DNA of 64,000 nucleotides. It comes from Aculops lycopersici. Its lineage: Eukaryota > Arthropoda > Arachnida > Trombidiformes > Eriophyidae. The position numbers were made by a program, and so were the translations under genes. The stretch covers positions 4,458,057-4,522,056 of the forward strand of contig WNKI01000002.1 in the NCBI GenBank assembly GCA_015350385.1, written 5' to 3'. The notes under the pieces are model-generated. The model was not told where the DNA came from, made no database searches, and saw nothing but the letters and a program-made list of their open reading frames with translations. Positions within the stretch are counted from its first letter, which is position 1, and each line of letters opens with the position of its first letter. Below are positions 8,664-17,405 of the stretch, one piece after another.

Positions 8664-10316
8664 TTAGTAGGTCCAGGTATCTTTGGCCCAAACGGGCATC
8701 TCGCTCTGGTAGCAAAATCCCGTACCCGAATATTTGATTGCGTGCAAGTAGAGAAATAGATTTCTTAGAGGTGGATCATGGTAATTTTCTTGGCAATCGC
8801 GACAGCTTTCATCCTTGGTCATTTTCGTTGGATCGAATTTCAACTTTTGCTCGAGATCTTCCCATGACTCCTTGGTGAAATAATGAGCTAATGCATCCAT
8901 GGTTTCTTTCCTCTCCTCTTCACTTAGAAATTTGCGAGATTTCTCACTAACAGGTATCAATCTACCTGACTCAGTATCTTCAGAGGCAGGTTCTATGGGA
9001 TCCATCGAATCTACATCACCCATCAACCAATGACTTGCGCGGTGTTTCTCTAGAACATCATCTGAGATTTGCTTCAAGCTTTTGCCGTATCTTCCTCCTT
9101 TGCCCTTCTCTGGACCGAAGGAGTTGCAATTATAAAGAGAGTCATTGGTGATTGGATGGCCTAAATACTGCAGATGCACTCTTATCTGATGCATCCTTCC
9201 TGTTCGGGGCCTGCATAAAACTGCGCTGGTTTTGCCGTTGTAGTTGAGGAGCTTGAAGGATGTGACACTCGGTTTACCTTCAGGTATTGCCACGACCACA
9301 CCTATCTTACCTGGGACGGTGTCAAGTGGTTGATCCACTGTGATGAAACCGTCGTCAGCCCCATCGCCGAGTGGAAATTTGCCATCAACTCGACATACGT
9401 ACTCCTTTTGTACATCGCGATTTTTCATCATAACCTCCAACTCATGAGCTCGGCGTGAGTTTAGAGCAGTAATCAAGACACCTGAAACCAGTCGGTCTAG
9501 TCGATGAACTATTTTCAAATTCTTGATTCCATATTCCTTGGTCAAAATGCCTGAAACTGAATTGTGGCGAAATCTTCCACAAGGATGGATAGGCAATGAA
9601 GGTGGTTTGTCAATCACAAATGTATCCTTATCCTCGAAAATGACCTTAATTGGAGTTGCAAGCACGGCAAGCTCGTGTCGATGAGTTATGTTCGCGATGA
9701 AGTCGTTGTCTTTGAGGACATGATCAAATTTGGCTGTAACTCCTCGAACGAGTATCTTGTTACTATCAAACCTCGATTTTAGACTCTCATCCGAGATGTC
9801 GCGGAACTCCTGTTTTATCACATCCCTTAGTTTCCTTCCTAACCAGCGACGCTTGGCATAAGATTGGTATAGATAATTGTAAGGGTAAACTTTGCGTAAA
9901 CCATTCTCGATGTAGTAGGTTGTGTCGTCCTCATCCTCGGGCAATCTGATGCAAAGCCTATGGTTTATTCGAAGTTGCATCGCGGCTTGGATCTTGGCCA
10001 GGTCAGTGCAACTAGTCTTGACCTCTTCCAAAAGTTTGACATCCTCTTCGGATAATTTATGCTGTACATTCACAGGTACAGGTCTACCTTTTCCATGTTT
10101 TAGATTCGCATACTTGGGAGCAGGTGGCTCGTGGGTACAAGTTCTCTTGATAACTTTGCTGCTCGGTTCCTCGGATGATCCATCTTGTCCTATTTCCAGT
10201 GATCTTTTATTCGACTGTTCTTCCATGTTGAGGAATATAGTTGGCTTGTTAGTTAGCTTAAAGTATGAAGCTAGTCTAGATTTGATTGTGTTGGATCGAG
10301 ATATACCTGATCCCAT
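8664..10316 (-). CDS. RPUSD2: RluA-family pseudouridine synthase, RPUSD2-like
   Basis: 550 residues, one exon. The sequence YYIENGLRKVYPY (about 134-146) and KRRWLGRKL (about 155-163) is the conserved N-terminal region of RPUSD2/Rib2-type enzymes. The catalytic motif HRLD is at 271-274 with the nucleophilic aspartate D274, and the substrate-binding RTGRMHQIR follows near 372-380. It isomerises uridine to pseudouridine in RNA; family members act on tRNA or mRNA. An alternative start at M31 (NMEEQ) would remove a 30-residue basic stretch; if the longer form is made that stretch could be an organelle-targeting sequence. The Tc1 element is inserted 33 bp after the stop, so the natural 3' UTR is probably broken. 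Faces the SNARE gene head to head across 363 bp. Confidence 0.93.
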   Translation of the reverse strand: MGSGISRSNTIKSRLASYFKLTNKPTIFLNMEEQSNKRSLEIGQDGSSEEPSSKVIKRTCTHEPPAPKYANLKHGKGRPVPVNVQHKLSEEDVKLLEEVKTSCTDLAKIQAAMQLRINHRLCIRLPEDEDDTTYYIENGLRKVYPYNYLYQSYAKRRWLGRKLRDVIKQEFRDISDESLKSRFDSNKILVRGVTAKFDHVLKDNDFIANITHRHELAVLATPIKVIFEDKDTFVIDKPPSLPIHPCGRFRHNSVSGILTKEYGIKNLKIVHRLDRLVSGVLITALNSRRAHELEVMMKNRDVQKEYVCRVDGKFPLGDGADDGFITVDQPLDTVPGKIGVVVAIPEGKPSVTSFKLLNYNGKTSAVLCRPRTGRMHQIRVHLQYLGHPITNDSLYNCNSFGPEKGKGGRYGKSLKQISDDVLEKHRASHWLMGDVDSMDPIEPASEDTESGRLIPVSEKSRKFLSEEERKETMDALAHYFTKESWEDLEQKLKFDPTKMTKDESCRDCQENYHDPPLRNLFLYLHAIKYSGTGFCYQSEMPVWAKDTWTY

Positions 10317-10679
10317 GGTTTGGATACTAGCATCGCGTATTACGACGCCATCGAATTTACGCTCGCGAGCGCAAACTCAAGCGCACGTGGATTTATGGAG
10401 CATTCGATTCGTTATGGATCTCGGGAGCTGGGCGTGGGACTGGAACACACAAAGTGTTGAAACTAAACAAACGTCATCTGTTGGATATTTTACCCAGAAT
10501 GAATACCTCATTTTCTTACTCTCGTAATTTTATGCAATCAAATTGTCAATTTCAACATAGAAGCAGTTAAGCAATCAAAGTCAGAGCTATCAATTATATC
10601 ATTGCAATAAGATGACATCGTGTCTGATATAAAAAACATTCCAAGAAGAGACTAGCCAACCCAAATTAAGACTATCAAA
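10317..10679. promoter_or_regulatory. Bidirectional promoter region, RPUSD2-like / membrin-like
   Basis: Only 363 bp separate the two divergent starts. A TATA-like GATATAAAAAAC lies at about 10625-10636, roughly 50 bp before the membrin ATG; an in-frame TAG at 10653-10655 bounds that reading frame. No frame here could encode the missing membrin N-terminal domain. Confidence 0.55.
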
Positions 10680-10979
10680 ATGACCGATAGTCGATACAGG
10701 TACAGACCTCGCGAACCAGAGGATAGACTAGAGGGATTCCATATTCACATGGACGAATTGCTCGACTCTGGTTCAAATGTACTAGCTCAATTGCAACATC
10801 AACGCGAGACTATTAGAAGTTTCGACAACAGGTTCAGATCTATTGGTTCAATGCTAGGCATGTCTAGCACCGTTATGCGACTAATAGAAAGGAGATCATA
10901 CACTGATAAGTTAATATTGTTCGGTTGCATGATTATCTTTGTCATATTCATGCTAGCGGTTTACTTTTATTATCTGTGA
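10680..10979 (+). CDS. GOSR2: Membrin/GOSR2-like Qb-SNARE, short form lacking the N-terminal domain
   Basis: 99 residues. The SNARE motif (about 22-75) with the central-layer glutamine Q41 (HQRET) and the signature MLGMSSTVMRLIERR match the C-terminal half of membrin/Bos1; a hydrophobic tail anchor follows at about 78-99. Membrin is the Qb SNARE of ER-to-Golgi and intra-Golgi fusion with syntaxin-5, Bet1 and Sec22. Other animals have about 210 residues with an N-terminal helical domain of about 110 residues; here an in-frame stop 25 bp upstream leaves only the fusion motif and anchor. An unseen upstream exon spliced in just before the ATG cannot be fully excluded, but no such coding stretch lies in the 363 bp upstream and no pyrimidine tract supports an acceptor. 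Confidence 0.85.
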   Translation: MTDSRYRYRPREPEDRLEGFHIHMDELLDSGSNVLAQLQHQRETIRSFDNRFRSIGSMLGMSSTVMRLIERRSYTDKLILFGCMIIFVIFMLAVYFYYL

Positions 10980-11081
10980 TGATACACACAACACATGCAA
11001 AACAACATGCAAACAAGCATATCTTTACTTTCCTATCTTTCGTGGTAACCTTAAAATAAATAATTATCCCAAATGCAAATG

Positions 11082-12524
11082 TCAATCTCTATTCAAGCTA
11101 CTCATGTATAGCTCATCACATCTCTTGTAAATCGACTCCTGAAGTCTCAACGCCACCCAAGCAGCATCCTTCTCCTTCTTTGTTGGGTTCCTCTTTCGTT
11201 GCTTGGCTTGTATCAATCTATGGTAGGCTGCTACAACGTCGGTATTGGCCTCCCTAAGCCTCTCTCTTTCTATCTCTAATTCCATGTGTTTTTTGGCTCG
11301 CTTGAGTAAAATTTGCATCGAATCCTTATTCTGTCTTTGAATCGACAGCAACTCGTGTTGGCTAGCTACAAGTTCTCTTAAGATTTCATCTTCCTCACTC
11401 GTGTAAGGAATGTCGTCTTGTTGGTCGAGAATCTCGTAGTCCTCAAGTCCTTGCCTGATCCTTTTCTCGAGACACTTGTTGTTCAATTCGATATTCTTGT
11501 TCGCTTTAGATTTGGAGTTTTTCTTCTTGTTTGATTGACTACTACTACTACTATCAATATTCTTTGGACTTGTTATATCGGCACTGTTGCTTTCGCCTTC
11601 TTCGATAAAGCTTGAGACAACACGTTGAGTTAAAGCACCAAGTGTGGGCTCTTCATCAGTAACACGAGTTTTAGATTTCTTTGAGTTCTTGGTTCCATTA
11701 TCAGGTAACTTTGAAGGTGAATCTTTACCAGATTGATCCTTTTTGCCACCACCCAAGTGAGGTATCCTAAAGTATTCCTTGTCATTCTCCATCGCTTCCA
11801 TCATTTCTTCTAGTTCGGTAATTTGTTCGTTGGTGGGTGTTGCACAAAATTGCTCTACAAAGGGCCAGAGCTTGTCGGGTGCCTCATTTTTCGGCACCTG
11901 TTTCTTGTATGGTCTAGATTCTTCCGAGTTTCTAAATTTGGACGGCACAATCTTAGCTCGGTGTTTACTATGAGGTGGTCGTTTTGGAAAATTAGCTGCG
12001 GTGGACGAATGAGTAGAACTATTTTGGCGGAACCTTTTAGAGGGCCTATCATCCTTGTGAGCTCGCTTAATGCCAGCAATGGAGGAGGTAGAATTTGTTA
12101 CTTGAGATCCATAATCAGGTAGATTTGTTGTTATGATTGTGCTACCCGTCACACTACCGACTAAACTACCCTCGCTGCTGGCATCGTCTTCGGTACTATT
12201 TGTTCCACTACCGCTACCTGATATTCCATTATTGCTGGAATTATTATACAAAGATCCCTTGAACCCATCAGTGGCATTCTCAGAAACTTCAATTTGGGCT
12301 AGTTTTGCTTGGTTCTTTAATTTACCTCCAGTGGTTGCAGGGGTTGTGGTCTTTTGCGATGCTCCTGTTGGCTCGGGAGAGGTTGTGCTGAGGGCCAAGA
12401 GTTCACGTTCTAATTCCCATTTTTGCGTCACGACATTCACCAAAGATTGTTCAATTTCTTTTTGTAGAATTTCTAAATCTTCAGCATTCACTGCATCTTG
12501 TGATTTTTGTAAAATTGAGAACAT
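11082..12524 (-). CDS. TADA3: Transcriptional adaptor 3 (SAGA/ATAC acetyltransferase module)
   Basis: 480 residues, one exon. The N-terminal helix (about 1-48), the conserved block DKLWPFVEQFC and the C-terminal region ending ARLIQAKQRKR-type (here RLIQAKQRKRNPTKKEKDAAW, about 432-452) match Ada3. The tail CLEKRIRQGLEDYEIL and the following long helices form the part that binds Ada2 and Gcn5. Ada3 bridges Ada2 and the rest of the SAGA and ATAC histone acetyltransferase complexes in the nucleus. Between conserved blocks lie Ser/Asn/Thr-rich linkers (about 50-165 and 270-340). Length is close to the human protein (432) plus the linkers. It converges with the SNARE gene; their stops are only 102 bp apart. 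Confidence 0.9.
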   Translation of the reverse strand: MFSILQKSQDAVNAEDLEILQKEIEQSLVNVVTQKWELERELLALSTTSPEPTGASQKTTTPATTGGKLKNQAKLAQIEVSENATDGFKGSLYNNSSNNGISGSGSGTNSTEDDASSEGSLVGSVTGSTIITTNLPDYGSQVTNSTSSIAGIKRAHKDDRPSKRFRQNSSTHSSTAANFPKRPPHSKHRAKIVPSKFRNSEESRPYKKQVPKNEAPDKLWPFVEQFCATPTNEQITELEEMMEAMENDKEYFRIPHLGGGKKDQSGKDSPSKLPDNGTKNSKKSKTRVTDEEPTLGALTQRVVSSFIEEGESNSADITSPKNIDSSSSSQSNKKKNSKSKANKNIELNNKCLEKRIRQGLEDYEILDQQDDIPYTSEEDEILRELVASQHELLSIQRQNKDSMQILLKRAKKHMELEIERERLREANTDVVAAYHRLIQAKQRKRNPTKKEKDAAWVALRLQESIYKRCDELYMSSLNRD

Positions 12525-13009
12525 TATTGCTTACTCTCTTTTTATGGTTGAAAAAGTCTGTGTCGTCCAAGGGAAACTTGGCTCTCAAGTTTCGGTTAAA
12601 ATATAAGAGTTTGTATGGGGGATTTCATTCAACATCTAACCGGAATTTATTAATATATGTTGTCTTAATTTAATAATTAGTGTTGGTGAAGTTAGATTAA
12701 GATCAATATAGATTAGTCCCCATTTCATATCGAAGGTAGCCAATGATGTAGGAAGAAACGTAAAATTATTGGTAAAAACTGTGATTTTATCATTTACAAC
12801 TTCACCCGCCGCATTTGTATATGTTTTGTTTTGGCTTCAGTCCTGCAGGAACAGCGATGCAACACGAAAACCCTGCAGTAACTGAGGCTCTATGATAACT
12901 GCAGATTGTTGTAGTGTGTGCGTCAATGGCGACAGCAGCGGTGGTAAGCGGATTAGCGTGATCCAACGAACGTCAATTGCTCTAACCTAGAAAGTTTTAT
13001 TTTTTGTAG

Positions 13010-13058
13010 CCCTCGGTTCGTGGCTTGTTGCTCACACTAACAAGCCACGAAGTGAGGG
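13010..13058. other. Strong hairpin, 20-nt arms
   Basis: Arms CCCTCGGTTCGTGGCTTGTT and its near-complement (AACAAGCCACGAA then GTGAGGG) pair over 20 positions with one mismatch and one G-U, loop of 9. A second hairpin (13110-13137, 11-bp stem) and a small third (13222-13236) follow. Confidence 0.7.
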
Positions 13059-13109
13059 AGTAACAAGCCCCTGAACTCAATTAACACGTCAATTATATTC
13101 TAACTTATC

Positions 13110-13137
13110 TGTCTACCTGAAAGTTCTCAGGTAGACA
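13110..13137. other. Perfect 11-bp hairpin
   Basis: TGTCTACCTGA, loop AAGTTC, TCAGGTAGACA. Second member of the hairpin cluster upstream of HMG-CoA synthase. Confidence 0.7.
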
Positions 13138-15156
13138 AGCGTTCAAGGGAGATACGGTAGCTACAACTTCAATTGGCCAAATCTAAGCGACACTATCTAG
13201 TGACGGTTTTTTAAACTTACTAACAAGCTACTTGTTGCCAGAAATTTCACCGCCTCAAGGGGAAGAAGAGGAACTACCTGTTTGCTTTTGTCGGAATGGG
13301 CGAAAACTGGCGGCAGCGGCGGCGGCAGCATGGACTAGGCAAATGTGTCACGTAGCCCTCACGTATGTTTTGTGGCTTCCAATTTCCAACATGTAATTAC
13401 ACACGAAGATGGCCGATTATGGCCTTTGAGTGATTCACGCTAGGGGTTTAGAGACCCCAACTGATCTCGTAGATGATGAAAGTGAGCGATTGGTAGACAA
13501 CTAAAATCATCACATCGAAACTAATTGACTTTGCATGTTTATGTGGATTTCGCTAGACCCAATCATCGTAGAAATCTCCTTGAAAACATACAGAATCACT
13601 GAAAGCTTCAAATGGAAGGGAAGGCAACAATTCAAATCCTACCTTTTCAGGGGTGCCGACCAAGTCGAGGAACGATTAAAGCACTGAACCCATGTAAAGA
13701 CTCTCGCTCTCTCATCCGCGCAACAAGTTGATAGAGAGTTTTAATGAAGTTAGGGAGGTCTTTGTCAAGACCGCCTCGTCTAGAAAATTTTACGGCGCTT
13801 TCGAGCTCCTGGAGATTTCGCGGGATTTTCTGTTGGCTTGGCATTGAAATTCTTGCTGGTTTTTCTCATTCAATCTTATTCGCGAAAAGTGAGCACCAAG
13901 GAGAGAGTGAGCACCAAGAGAGAGAAAGAGTACTAGAAAGCTAGCTGGTTGTTATTCTCTGAATCTAGAAGAATAAAAAAGTCGCTCTCACTGGTCGCTA
14001 TTGGATTCAAGTCAGTAGGTTGGCCGGCAAGATGAGCAGCAGTGGCAAGATGGCGCCCTATTAACCTGGATTTCTGTGTCGTGTTTGTTCACAAAGCTTT
14101 CAAGTCAGTGGTCAGTGCAACCAACCAGCCGAATAAGATAACCCATTCGCTGGTTAACTTGGAATATCTACAAGCTAGACGAAAGCGTCATGAAACTTTT
14201 CTCCTTCCCTCCTTCTCTCTCTCTCTCTATCTTCGAGCACCAACATGAAAGTTGTTCAGATCGTAACTCTTTCCCACTAACGCTGGACTCAAAACGAGAG
14301 TGTGCGTTTGTCCCACAATCACCTGCCTAGCTAGCCAAATAGACAACTTTCTTGCAGGCAGACAGGCGCGAATTTAGGACGCCACAGTCGCCACTCATTC
14401 GAGCTAACAGGTTGCTTTAGTTGCGACTGCCTAAAAGAGAGATGCTGCTGCTGCTACCTGTGCCGCCGCTGGCCAACAGGTTACGTCCAACGGACACTTA
14501 GCCGCATGCTCATTGGAAAGCTTGTGGATCGGTTGGCTAGCTGGTTGGCTGGCTAGTTAGCTAGCAAGATTACTGGCAGTACACAGGTACAGTTAGACGG
14601 CGGGAGAGGAAAACAGCGTACACTGCAGTAGAAAGGCTTGCTATGTGAGCCTTAAATTAAGCTCACGTCGTAAGGTGGTTATGTCACTCATTGTGTGAGA
14701 TCTCGGCGAGGGCGGCAACGATGCCAAGACTTCGGGGTACAAGCTAGCTAGCTATCCATTGGCGAGGGCCGGTCTATGGAAATTTGTGCAGTGGACGGGA
14801 TAGCGGGAAATGCATTCACATGCATACGCAAGCACACAGTAAAATGGTTGACTCATTGCAAAGAGTGTGGGAGGAGTCTAGTGAGGGAAGCACATGGAGC
14901 TGCTGCCGCGCAAATACTCCATTGTGCTTTCGCCTTGAAAAAAAAACATTTGAAGGTCCTCCTTTCGCTTGTCCTACCGACGGCTCCTGCTGCGGCTCTC
15001 GGCCCAACAACAACAACACCAGTCGGCTCCAGAACGACAACCTGAGCCCTCTCTGTTTCCCCCTCGTTCTTCATTTACTATCACCGTTCCTTTCAATCTT
15101 AGGATTCATCTTGTAGCCGACGCAACCAGCAAGGTATAATCAACCTCAGCCTCATA

Positions 15157-15183
15157 TCATTATCATCATCATCATCATCATCC
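15157..15183. repeat. (ATC)n microsatellite
   Basis: Run of ATC units (ATTATCATCATC...) in the presumed 5' region of HMG-CoA synthase. Confidence 0.85.
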
Positions 15184-15764
15184 AAAACAACTCTCTCCTC
15201 TGCTTCAAGCTAATTTATATTCATCCCAAGGAGTAGACAACCAGATCGAAGTGGCATCAGCTGTGACTAACTGACTAAAGTCGATGAGACTTTCACCTAT
15301 TGCAGTCAGAAACAAGTCGCAGCATATAGTAGCAAAAATATTTCTAGTATACCCAGTTACGAAAACCTCAACTATTCGTCCAGATTATTGTGACTAGAAC
15401 ATAGATAGATGATTTTAGTCACTAGTGACATTCTCTCTCTCTCTCTCTCACCTTCAGATTTCCAGTTCGTGATCTGATTTGATGAATAGACACATTTAGA
15501 AACAGCAACAACAACACCAACAAGAAGAGCAAATGAACTTTGGTCGCGGCTAGCAAGAAACATAATTTAAGAAAACATAGTTTAGATCACACTAGTGATC
15601 AAGTACCACCACTAGAGCCAGCAACCATAGCAATCCAAACAAGCGGAGCAAGCAAGAGAACCTAGCGCCGGCAAATCACAAACCAAAACCAAAACAACCA
15701 CAACAGCAACAACCCTTTTCACTTGGCAAGAAACCAGTTAGTCGATCACCATTTATCATCAAAT

Positions 15765-17405
15765 ATGTCCAGCAATCGCACTGACTATGACGCTATTGAA
15801 CGCGTCGGTGAACAAAGACCACCAACCAATTCCCCGCCACCAAAGTCGAGGAACATCGGAATCCTCTCGGTGGCGACCTACTTTCCAAAGACCTATGTTA
15901 GTCAAGAGGATTTGGAGATCTATGACAAGGTCGATGCGGGCAAGTACACAAAGGGATTGATGCAGGACAAGATGGGCTTTTGCACCGATTTGGAGGACAT
16001 CAACTCAATCGCCTTGACGGTTACCAGGCGCCTAATTGACGAATCAGGTGTGTCGCTAAATGATATTGGCTATTTGGAAGTTGGAACTGAAACCATCTTG
16101 GACAAATCGAAGTCAGTTAAGACGGTGTTGATGGAACTGTTCGAATCAAGCGGAAATACTGACGTTGAGGGTGTTGACACAACCAATGCCTGTTACGGTG
16201 GAACAGCAGCCCTATTCCACGCCATCGACCACTGCTCTGCTCCACATTGGGATGGTAGATTGGCCATTGTGGTGGCAGCAGATATTGCTGTCTACGACAA
16301 GGGTAACGCTAGGCCAACAGGTGGCTGTGGCGCCGTGGCCATGTTGATTGGACCAAATGCTCCACTTGTCTTCGACTCCTTCCGAGCCACTCACATGACC
16401 CATACCTATGACTTCTACAAGCCTGACCCATCCTCAGAGTACCCAACTGTTGATGGCAAGCTATCACTACAGGCCTACATCAGTGCTGTAGATCAATGTT
16501 ACCGTGCCTACAGGAAGAAGTATTTTATTAGCAACAATTTCAAGGATTCGGCCAAGGCCTCGATAATGGACGAGTTCGATGGTATCCTAATGCACTCGCC
16601 CTATTGTAAGTTGGTGAGAAAATCCTTTGCCCGCTTATTGTTCAATGAGTTTGATGTGATTTCAAAGTCGGATTATGATATCATCAAGGACCAAGATAGA
16701 TACAAGGGATTCCTTGAGATGATTCCGCAATCTGAACTGTCAATGAACTATGATAATTGGATGAAGCCAATTGATAAGACATCTCTGGAGAAGGTTAGCA
16801 TTCAGCTAAGCGAACAATTATATCAAGAGAAGACCTCAGATAGTTTGTTTCTATCAAATCAAGTTGGAAACATGTACACTGCATCATTATACTCTTGTCT
16901 AGCTGCCTATTTGACAAGCAAACCTGTTGATCAGTTAGCAGGCAAGAAGGTTTTATTCTTCTCCTATGGTTCCGGTTCGGCTGCCTCAATGTTTTCGGCA
17001 ACAATGACTAACGATGTTCAGGCAATCAAAAAGTTGATTGTTGGTGTTCAGGATGTTAGATCAAAATTACAGGATAGAATTAAGATTTCTCCAGAGGAGT
17101 TCACTGCCCATCTAGAGCATAGAAAGAAAACCTTCCATTTACCAAGTAGATCGCCAACCGGTCAACCAATTGAAGCCGAACAAAGTGGCTTGGTAGGTCC
17201 AGTTAGCATGACCAAATACCTTTACCCAGGTACCTACTACTTGACTTCAGTCGACCATATGTTCCGTAGAAAGTACTCTCGCTATGAGGACATTGTCATC
17301 GAAAACAACAACAACGAGGCGGCCACCTGTGTACTATCTAAGAATCACATCCACATGAGCAAGGGTGTAGGCGAGGAAACTCCACAACCAGTCACCACCA
17401 TCTAA
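15765..17405 (+). CDS. HMGCS1: Hydroxymethylglutaryl-CoA synthase
   Basis: 546 residues from the ATG at 15765; the open frame continues 14 codons upstream but only to a TTG, so this ATG is chosen. It condenses acetyl-CoA and acetoacetyl-CoA to HMG-CoA. Catalytic residues are all visible: E109 in VGTET, the acyl-accepting C143 in TTNACYGG, H277 in HSPYCK; GNARPTGG and the SYGSGSAAS loop near the C-terminus are also conserved. No mitochondrial targeting sequence, only a hydrophilic 30-residue start, so the cytosolic isoprenoid-pathway form is likely. Arthropods lack sterol synthesis, so the product should feed prenylation, dolichol, ubiquinone and terpenoid hormones. One exon; a long gene-free region upstream may hold its regulation. 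An AATAAA at 18063-18068 would give a 3' UTR of about 660 nt. Confidence 0.96.
   Translation: MSSNRTDYDAIERVGEQRPPTNSPPPKSRNIGILSVATYFPKTYVSQEDLEIYDKVDAGKYTKGLMQDKMGFCTDLEDINSIALTVTRRLIDESGVSLNDIGYLEVGTETILDKSKSVKTVLMELFESSGNTDVEGVDTTNACYGGTAALFHAIDHCSAPHWDGRLAIVVAADIAVYDKGNARPTGGCGAVAMLIGPNAPLVFDSFRATHMTHTYDFYKPDPSSEYPTVDGKLSLQAYISAVDQCYRAYRKKYFISNNFKDSAKASIMDEFDGILMHSPYCKLVRKSFARLLFNEFDVISKSDYDIIKDQDRYKGFLEMIPQSELSMNYDNWMKPIDKTSLEKVSIQLSEQLYQEKTSDSLFLSNQVGNMYTASLYSCLAAYLTSKPVDQLAGKKVLFFSYGSGSAASMFSATMTNDVQAIKKLIVGVQDVRSKLQDRIKISPEEFTAHLEHRKKTFHLPSRSPTGQPIEAEQSGLVGPVSMTKYLYPGTYYLTSVDHMFRRKYSRYEDIVIENNNNEAATCVLSKNHIHMSKGVGEETPQPVTTI

Larger units (their letters stand above)
12525..15764. other. 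Long upstream region of HMG-CoA synthase, no gene seen
   Basis: 3.2 kb without a supported gene. It holds TADA3 promoter sequence at the left, a cluster of hairpins (13010-13236), a GCT/GGC-tract, a CTAG/GGCT-rich stretch (about 14531-14575), a CT run (14216-14229), an (ATC)n run (about 15157-15183) and a CT run (about 15431-15450). The last few hundred bases are CAA-rich and look like 5' UTR. Candidate donors such as CAAGGTATAA at 15130-15139 may mark a 5' UTR intron, but I cannot place exons. Open frames over 14776-15116 overlap on both strands and look like chance. Confidence 0.55.

Noticed and set aside
15723..15764. Upstream extension of HMG-CoA synthase
   Set aside because: The extended frame starts only at TTG; the first ATG is at 15765.
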